Assembly (NCBI RefSeq): GCF_900100395.1
Contig: NZ_FNFB01000001.1
Location: 124,001-188,000, forward strand
Reading direction: 5' to 3'
Source of the DNA: Nonomuraea maritima
GTDB lineage: Bacteria > Actinomycetota > Actinomycetes > Streptosporangiales > Streptosporangiaceae
DNA: 64,000 bases
This document shows positions 59,243 to 64,000 of this stretch, piece by piece (the first letter of the stretch is position 1; the number at the start of each line of letters is the position of its first letter). The position numbers and the translations under genes are program-made. A model generated the notes under the pieces. The model had not been told where the DNA came from. It was given only the letters and a program-made list of their open reading frames with translations, and made no database searches.

Positions 59243-60358
59243 ATGTCCCCCACCCCCGCACGGCTGGCCTGGCTGGACGCCCTGCGGGGGCCGGCGGCGC
59301 TGGCCGTGACCCTCCACCACGCGGGCTGGTCGTTCGTCCCTGGTCTCTGGGCGGTCGTGGACGGCCGCATCGACGTCGGCACCTGGGGCGTCTTCGTGTT
59401 CTTCCTGGTCAGCGGCTACATCATCCCGGCCTCGCTGGAACGTCGCGGCGACCTGCGCGCGTTCTGGACCGGACGCGCCTTCCGCCTGCTGCCCCTGCTG
59501 CTGGCCGCGTTCGGCCTGGTGCTCGTGCTCACCTGGGTGGGCGCGCTGCCGCCGCCCGGCCTCGCCGACCGGCCGCCGCCGCTGGTCGCGTTCGGCAACC
59601 TGGCGATGCTGCAGGAACTCCTCAACCTGCCCGCCCTCATCAACGTCACCTGGACGCTGTCGTACGAGATGGCGTTCTACCTGATGTGCGTGGGGCTGTT
59701 CGCCGTGCGGAGCGAACAGCGGTCGGCGGTGATCGCGACCGGGCTCGCGGTGGCGGCCGTGCCGCTCGGCCTGCTGCTGCCGCGCGCCACGATCGGCGGG
59801 CGCGCCGACCTGGCCGCCGCGCTGCTCGGCCTCGCCGTCATGGCCGCCGTCGCGGCGACCGTCCTGGGGCGCGACCGGGTCCGCATGGTCGCGGCGGTCG
59901 GCGGCGGGCTGCTCGGAGTGGCGCTCGTGGTGCTGGGCAGCCGCGGCGGCACCTGGCAGGGCGTGATCATCCTGGCCACGATGTTCGCGGGAACCGCCGT
60001 CTACCGGGCCGAGCAGGGCACGATCCCCTGGCGGCACGCCTTTCTCGCGGTGGCGGCCGTGCTGGCGTGCGGGCTGCCGGCCAAGGACGACCCGGGCTGG
60101 GCGCCCGCGCTGCTGCTGGCGTTCGCCGCGTTCGCGGCGGCGTTCGCGCTGCGGGGGCGGGAGTTCCCGCGTCCGCTGCCGCAGCTCGGCGTGATCAGCT
60201 TCTCCCTCTATCTCCTGCACCCGATCCTGCTCCACGTGGTGCCGAACCTGGCGCTGTTCTACGCGGTCCTGATCCCGCTGAGCGTCGTGACGTACGTCCT
60301 GATCGAGGCGCCGGGCCGGCGGATCGGCGGCCGGCTGATCCGCCGGACCGCCGGGTGA
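59243..60358 (+). CDS. membrane acyltransferase family 3 (OafA/YrhL-like)
   Basis: The product has 371 residues and about ten membrane helices. It begins RLAWLDALRGPAALAVTLHH (conserved R and H) and contains GTWGVFVFFLVSGYIIPASL and a later YEMAFYLMCVGLF. It O-acetylates or acylates glycans, antibiotics or lipids. ATG 59243 has no Shine-Dalgarno sequence; TAGACT at 59230-59235 sits in -10 position for a leaderless mRNA. A GTG at 59195 in frame is less likely. Confidence 0.88.
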   Translation: MSPTPARLAWLDALRGPAALAVTLHHAGWSFVPGLWAVVDGRIDVGTWGVFVFFLVSGYIIPASLERRGDLRAFWTGRAFRLLPLLLAAFGLVLVLTWVGALPPPGLADRPPPLVAFGNLAMLQELLNLPALINVTWTLSYEMAFYLMCVGLFAVRSEQRSAVIATGLAVAAVPLGLLLPRATIGGRADLAAALLGLAVMAAVAATVLGRDRVRMVAAVGGGLLGVALVVLGSRGGTWQGVIILATMFAGTAVYRAEQGTIPWRHAFLAVAAVLACGLPAKDDPGWAPALLLAFAAFAAAFALRGREFPRPLPQLGVISFSLYLLHPILLHVVPNLALFYAVLIPLSVVTYVLIEAPGRRIGGRLIRRTAG

Positions 60359-60445
60359 CCGGTATGTGGGCATTCGTCCGTTCCCTCGCGTGACCTGCCG
60401 CGTTGCTGGGGTAAGGACCCGGTGACGCGATTCGCGGGAGGAAGC

Positions 60446-61660
60446 ATGCGTTCCTCGATCTCTCTGGGCTCGATCTTCGGCGTGCGGGTCGGGCTCAACG
60501 TCAGCGTGCTCGTCATCGTGGCGATCCTCGTGCTGGGGCTCGCCTATGGACGGTTCCCCAGGGTCTTCCCCGGCCACTCGCCGGGTGTGTACCTGGTCGC
60601 CGGTCTTGTCTGCGCCGTGTTGTTCCTGCTGTCGTTGCTCGCCCACGAGCTGGCGCACGCCATGATGGCGCGGCGGAACGGCATCGAAGTGTCCGGGATC
60701 ACGTTGTGGCTGCTCGGCGGGGTGGCCGAGCTGCGCGGTGAACCGCGTTCGCCGGGCGCCGACCTGAAGATCGCTGTCGTCGGGCCCGTGGCGAGCATCG
60801 TGTGCGGCGTGGTGTTCGGCGCGATCGCGTGGCTGTTCTCCGCGGTCGCCGGGACGCCGCTGATCGCGGGGATCTTCGCCTACCTGGCCGCGGTGAACGT
60901 CCTGCTCGCGGTGTTCAACCTGATCCCCGCCGCGCCGCTCGACGGCGGGCGCGTGCTACGCGCCGCCCTGTGGGCGCGCTGGCGCGACCGCACCAGGGCG
61001 GCGCTGACCGCCGCGCGCGCCGGCCGGCTCTTCGGGTACGTGCTCATCGCCCTGGGGTTCGTGGAGGTGGTCACCGGCGGTCTGCAGGGGCTGTGGCTCG
61101 CGCTGATCGGGTGGTTCCTCGTCAACGCGGCCAGCGCCGAGGAGCAGCACACCCAGCTCGGCTCGACGCTGTACGGACTGCGCGTGCGCGACGTGATGTC
61201 CGGGCCGCCGGTCACCGCCCATCCGGACGAGACCGTGACCCAGCTCATCGACCGGGTGGTGCTGCGGCGGCGGCTGTCGACGTACCCGCTGGTGGACGAG
61301 CGGGGCGTGTTCTCCGGGCTCGTGACGCTCAACCGCATCCGCGAGGTCGACCCGGCCGACCGCGCGGTCACCACCCTGCGCGACATCGCCTGCCCGCCGG
61401 CCGACGTGCCGCAGGCCCGGCCCGACGAGCTGCTGCTGGAGCTGCTGGAGCGGATGTACGGCTGCGCCGACGGCCGCGCGGTGGTCCTGGCCCCGGACAT
61501 GCGCCTGATCGGCCTGCTGACGCCCAGCGACATCAGCCGGGTGGTCGCGACCGCCGGCCTGCGCGCCACCGACCCGTACGGCCGCCCCCGCGGCGCCGAC
61601 CTCACGGTCCCCCAGCAACCCCCACCGAGACACCACCACCACGGCATCGGCCCCAAGTGA
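60446..61660 (+). CDS. site-2 protease-like zinc metallopeptidase with CBS domains
   Basis: The 404-residue protein has the S2P/M50 motifs LLSLLAHELAHAMMARRNGI (HExxH) and NLIPAAPLDGGRVLRAALWA (third metal ligand), six membrane helices, then two CBS domains (about 250-385). Similar RseP-like actinobacterial proteases cleave membrane-anchored anti-sigma factors or other type II proteins. The last ten residues are PPPRHHHHGIGPK, a His-rich tail that may bind metal. ATG 60446 follows GGGAGGA. Confidence 0.9.
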   Translation: MRSSISLGSIFGVRVGLNVSVLVIVAILVLGLAYGRFPRVFPGHSPGVYLVAGLVCAVLFLLSLLAHELAHAMMARRNGIEVSGITLWLLGGVAELRGEPRSPGADLKIAVVGPVASIVCGVVFGAIAWLFSAVAGTPLIAGIFAYLAAVNVLLAVFNLIPAAPLDGGRVLRAALWARWRDRTRAALTAARAGRLFGYVLIALGFVEVVTGGLQGLWLALIGWFLVNAASAEEQHTQLGSTLYGLRVRDVMSGPPVTAHPDETVTQLIDRVVLRRRLSTYPLVDERGVFSGLVTLNRIREVDPADRAVTTLRDIACPPADVPQARPDELLLELLERMYGCADGRAVVLAPDMRLIGLLTPSDISRVVATAGLRATDPYGRPRGADLTVPQQPPPRHHHHGIGPK

Positions 61661-61693
61661 CGGCAGCCGGCTGGGGGCGCGCGCCGGCCGTGC

Positions 61694-62110
61694 TCACCGG
61701 GGGGTCGGGTCGGTGGGTTTGCGGGGGGTCATCTGGCGGAGGCTCAGTTCGGCCTTGATGCCATGGAAGACGCCCTCCAGCCAGCCGACGAGCTGGCTCT
61801 GCAGGATGCGGGCCTCCGCCTCGGTGAACGGGCCGCCGGTACGGGGTAGCAGGCGTTCCAGCTCCTCGCGGAGTTCGGGCCCCACCGCGTGGCCGATCTC
61901 CTCCACCGCACGCGCGTGGGCGTGCCTGAGGCGTTCGCGGGCGTGCTCGTCCAGCGGGAGGGCGCGGATCTCGGCCAGGAGCGCGCGGGCCATGTTGCTG
62001 ATCCGCAGCAGCCGCGCGGGCTCCATGATCTGCTCCCGCTCGCCTGACTCCCGCGACGGCTCGGCCGCTTCTGGACGGTCCGACGGTGACGAGCCGGGTG
62101 TCGAAGTCAT
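61694..62110 (-). CDS. bacterial proteasome activator (Bpa)-family protein
   Basis: The 138-residue helical protein matches the Bpa/PafE (DUF2587) fold: EPARLLRISNMARALLAEIR, ALPLDEHARERLRHAHARAV, ELREELERLLPRTGGPFTEA and LQSQLVGWLEGVFHGIKAEL. Bpa forms a ring on the proteasome. The C-terminal docking motif (GQYL in M. tuberculosis) is absent: it ends MTPRKPTDPTPR. So it may not open the 20S gate by itself, or act as a variant. ATG 62110. Confidence 0.85.
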   Translation of the reverse strand: MTSTPGSSPSDRPEAAEPSRESGEREQIMEPARLLRISNMARALLAEIRALPLDEHARERLRHAHARAVEEIGHAVGPELREELERLLPRTGGPFTEAEARILQSQLVGWLEGVFHGIKAELSLRQMTPRKPTDPTPR

Positions 62111-62343
62111 GTGCCGGTGTCCTCGTGCCTGTGCGCTTCCGCCCGATGGCGCGGTCTTCGACCCCTCTGCCCACGCACGCCCGCCTCACCCCACGGAGCC
62201 GTCCCGGCCGGTCGCGGGCGAGGGACGGCGTCGTGTGCCAGATCCGGGCCCTGTCGCCCCGCGACGCCCCATGAGTGCGTTGTTGCACCACTGTCCGCAT
62301 TCGTACACGTACACTGTCGGCGCGCACACACTTCCACGGTTCC

Positions 62344-62356
62344 TTGCACTGTGCAA
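62344..62356. promoter_or_regulatory. palindrome TTGCAC-T-GTGCAA
   Basis: This perfect 6-bp inverted repeat lies 44 bp upstream of the STAS gene within a 289-bp gap that otherwise has no gene. It may be an operator. No adjacent regulator gene is found. Confidence 0.4.
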
Positions 62357-62399
62357 AGCTGTGGGCGGGCCGTTCGACGGTGAGACTGGAGTGGGAGTC

Positions 62400-62726
62400 A
62401 TGGACCCGACCGGCTTTTCCTGGATCGTCACGCGGCATGACGACGCGAGCGTGCTCAGGGCCGCCGGCGACCTCGACCTCGCCTCGGTGGAGCAGTTCCG
62501 TGCGGGGCTGGCCGAGGCGATGGCCGACCCGATGCCGGCGCACGTCGTGATCGACCTCCAGGACATCGACTTCTGCGACTCCTCGGGGCTGAACGCGCTC
62601 ATCTGGGCGGCCAACCGGGTCGAGGAGACGGGCGGACGGCTCGTGCTGCGCGGCCTGCGGCCCCGCATGACCCGCCTGCTGCGGATGACGGGACTCGACA
62701 GGCGCTTCGCCACCTCCGACGCCTGA
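62400..62726 (+). CDS. STAS-domain anti-sigma factor antagonist
   Basis: This 108-residue single-domain protein of the SpoIIAA/RsbV type has the phosphorylatable Ser in LQDIDFCDSSGLNALIWAAN, preceded by SVLRAAGDLDLASVEQFRAG. When dephosphorylated it should bind an anti-sigma kinase and free a sigma factor. ATG 62400 has GTGGGAGTC upstream. The SpoIIE phosphatase at 54176 is a possible partner; no anti-sigma kinase is adjacent. Confidence 0.92.
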   Translation: MDPTGFSWIVTRHDDASVLRAAGDLDLASVEQFRAGLAEAMADPMPAHVVIDLQDIDFCDSSGLNALIWAANRVEETGGRLVLRGLRPRMTRLLRMTGLDRRFATSDA

Positions 62727-62741
62727 CGCCGTACCGGCCGG

Positions 62742-63593
62742 TCAGCCGTTGTCCGGCGGCGCGGGCTTGTCCTGGTCGGCCATCGACGCGCCCCCGGTGG
62801 CGTCGCCGTAGGCGATGCTGCCGGGTGAGTAGTAGCGGCGCAGCCAGTCCGCGAGGCCGTCGAGGCCGGGCATGAGCATCCGCTCGGTGATGTTGGCCTG
62901 GTCGAGCCGCTGCCGGATCTCCGCCTTCACCCCGGCGGGGATCACCCACGACAGCGCGAGGTCCTGGTGCTCCCCCAGCCACTCCTCCAGCTGGTACGTC
63001 GCCGACGACAGCGCCGACAGCACCGACGACTGGTTGACGACCCGTTCGTCCAGCGACGGCGGCTCGAAGAAGGCGAGAAACGGCGGCAGGCCGGCGCCCA
63101 GCCGGTCGAAGGCGTGCAGGTCGGGGGCGGTCACCGCGAGCATCTCCGTGGTGAACAGCAGCGCCCTCTCCTCCCGCAGCGACGCCCGCAGCGGCTCAGG
63201 CAGCAGCCGGTGCGTGCCCGCGCTGTCCACGGCGAGCAGCAGCCCGTCGTCCTCCGGCCAGGACGCGGTCGCGAAGTGCAGCGCCACGAACGGCGAGAAC
63301 GTCCAGTCGAGCAGCCGTGTGGGCAGGCCGTGGTGCTGGCCGAGGGCCAGCCAGTCCCAGAGGGTCGGCCCCGGCGCCTGCCGATGGGCATATTTCCGAA
63401 AATTCCGGATCAGATGGGCTTCGACCCCCGCGTAGTCCCCCTGCAGCCGGGCCAGCCCCGAGGTGTGCGAGTAACCGCTCCGGGCCAGCCCCCGGAACAC
63501 GAGTGTCGAGTGCGCGTGGAACCCGTGGGACCGGCCCGCGTCGCCGATCGCGTCGTCCAGCTCGCGCCACGACCACACCGTCACTGCCCTCAT
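62742..63593 (-). CDS. FRG domain-containing protein
   Basis: The 283-residue protein has an FRG domain at about 20-150: STLVFRGLARSGYSHTSGLA, LIRNFRKYAHRQAPGP and WDWLALGQHHGLPTRLLDWT, SPFVALHFATA. FRG domains occur in phage defence and toxin-like proteins and may contain an ADP-ribosyl-type catalytic core. The second half is predicted helical, with LSWVIPAGVKAEIRQRLDQA. ATG 63593 has GGAG 5 nt upstream and is preferred over ATG 63668. No clear partner gene is adjacent. Confidence 0.85.
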   Translation of the reverse strand: MRAVTVWSWRELDDAIGDAGRSHGFHAHSTLVFRGLARSGYSHTSGLARLQGDYAGVEAHLIRNFRKYAHRQAPGPTLWDWLALGQHHGLPTRLLDWTFSPFVALHFATASWPEDDGLLLAVDSAGTHRLLPEPLRASLREERALLFTTEMLAVTAPDLHAFDRLGAGLPPFLAFFEPPSLDERVVNQSSVLSALSSATYQLEEWLGEHQDLALSWVIPAGVKAEIRQRLDQANITERMLMPGLDGLADWLRRYYSPGSIAYGDATGGASMADQDKPAPPDNG

Positions 63594-63760
63594 CGATGCT
63601 CCGGTGCCCGAGGCGGCCCGCTCCACACCTTCCGGACCTGCGAGCAGTATCGGACGGCAATCGTCCATTGACGCGCCGGGGGACGCATCCTACGTTGAGG
63701 GCACACCGAGGGTGAGACACATCACCCCCTCCGCGCCCCTCCGGTGAGGTGACGATTTCC

Positions 63761-64000
63761 ATGTCCCTTGACGACGCGACGACCCAGTTCCTCAAGCAGC
63801 TGGCCGAGGCAGGCGGTAGGCCGCTGCACGAATCGAGCCCCGAGGAGGCCCGCGCCATGGGCGTGGTCCTGCGCGAGCTGTACGGTCCCGGCCCTGAGAT
63901 GGCACACGTCGAGGACGTCGCCATCGCCTCGGGCGACGGCGGGTCGTTCCCGGCCCGGGTCCTGACGCCCGCCGGCGACCCGCGCGGCGTGATCGTGTAC
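63761..64000 (+). CDS. alpha/beta hydrolase, partial (N-terminus)
   Basis: The frame from ATG 63761 runs off the window at codon 80: MSLDDATTQFLKQLAEAGGR, then ARAMGVVLRELYGPGPEMAH, then FPARVLTPAGDPRGVIVY. This is the N-terminal cap and first strands of the hormone-sensitive-lipase/Aes esterase family, which would continue with the HGGG oxyanion motif. The catalytic Ser lies beyond the window. GAGGTGA precedes the ATG. Confidence 0.85.
   Translation, partial: MSLDDATTQFLKQLAEAGGRPLHESSPEEARAMGVVLRELYGPGPEMAHVEDVAIASGDGGSFPARVLTPAGDPRGVIVY

Noticed and set aside
59204..60658. 484-codon minus-strand frame opposite the acyltransferase
   Set aside because: Gln/Arg/His-rich antisense shadow without homology to any family that I know.
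62290..62320. Alternating TACACGTACAC as operator
   Set aside because: The symmetry is short and imperfect; the TTGCAC-T-GTGCAA site close by is more convincing.
1..64000. CRISPR array or prophage
   Set aside because: No regularly spaced repeats, cas genes, capsid, terminase or tail genes were seen.

Overview
The window is high-GC, densely coded actinomycete chromosome. Genes frequently overlap by ATGA or GTGA, and several appear to have leaderless starts. Family content (AfsR/SARP regulator, Bpa-type proteasome activator, remnant of an F420-dependent reductase, DUF5709, DUF2786, SCO6745-type protein, SpoIIE phosphatase with a STAS partner, mycelial-type ABC and TetR pairs) fits a filamentous actinobacterium. 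A Streptosporangiales-like host is my guess; no taxonomic marker gene is present to settle it.

Positions 1 to about 13,600 are accessory and decayed. The window opens inside the 3' half of a tRNA-Met(CAT). A 44-bp copy of that tRNA end recurs at 4037-4080 with one mismatch, and a shorter 21-bp copy sits at 9430-9450. Between the first two lie a wrecked tyrosine integrase with a locally inverted segment, a SUKH-type protein, a frameshifted e9imm-like immunity gene, tRNA-like relics and hypothetical genes. Between the second and third lie a broken IS transposase and a LysR-controlled operon (epimerase, F420 reductase remnant, two SRPBCC proteins flanking a frameshifted SDR). This looks like repeated integration at one tRNA gene followed by decay.

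Positions 13.6-24.5 kb hold redox and stress genes: thioredoxin, an AfsR-type regulator, an SDR, MsrB-MsrA, transaldolase, a sulfite-oxidase-fold molybdoenzyme with an overlapping flavin reductase and DUF6510 gene, an orphan cytochrome oxidase subunit I and a DUF417 membrane protein. Positions 24.5-32 kb hold two MFS exporters, a PEP mutase-like enzyme, two acetyltransferases, a quinone-reductase-type oxidoreductase and two TetR proteins of one subfamily, one lacking its DNA-binding domain. A recurring palindrome, GGACTA-N2-TAGTCC, marks several promoters across 14.6-32 kb.

Positions 32.9-43.4 kb form one regulon: a TetR regulator, then an eight-gene operon of a polyamine-type ABC importer, an acyl-CoA dehydrogenase, an ADP-forming acyl-CoA ligase, a ThDP-dependent 2-oxoacid decarboxylase and an amino-acid dehydrogenase. 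Near-identical operators lie before the regulator and before the operon. This is the best candidate for an undescribed catabolic system.

Positions 43.3-47.6 kb carry a complete selenocysteine machinery (selB, selC, selA, and divergent selD). The rest is ordinary chromosome with several regulatory features of interest: lipid kinase and two PAP2 phosphatases, a 30-bp perfect palindrome overlapping the start codon of a small HTH protein, an Rrf2-TauE sulfur operon, a GH15 hydrolase coupled to a PAS-GAF-SpoIIE phosphatase, an aldo/keto reductase, a membrane acyltransferase, a site-2 protease, a Bpa-like protein without its C-terminal docking motif, a STAS protein, an FRG-domain protein and the start of an alpha/beta hydrolase.
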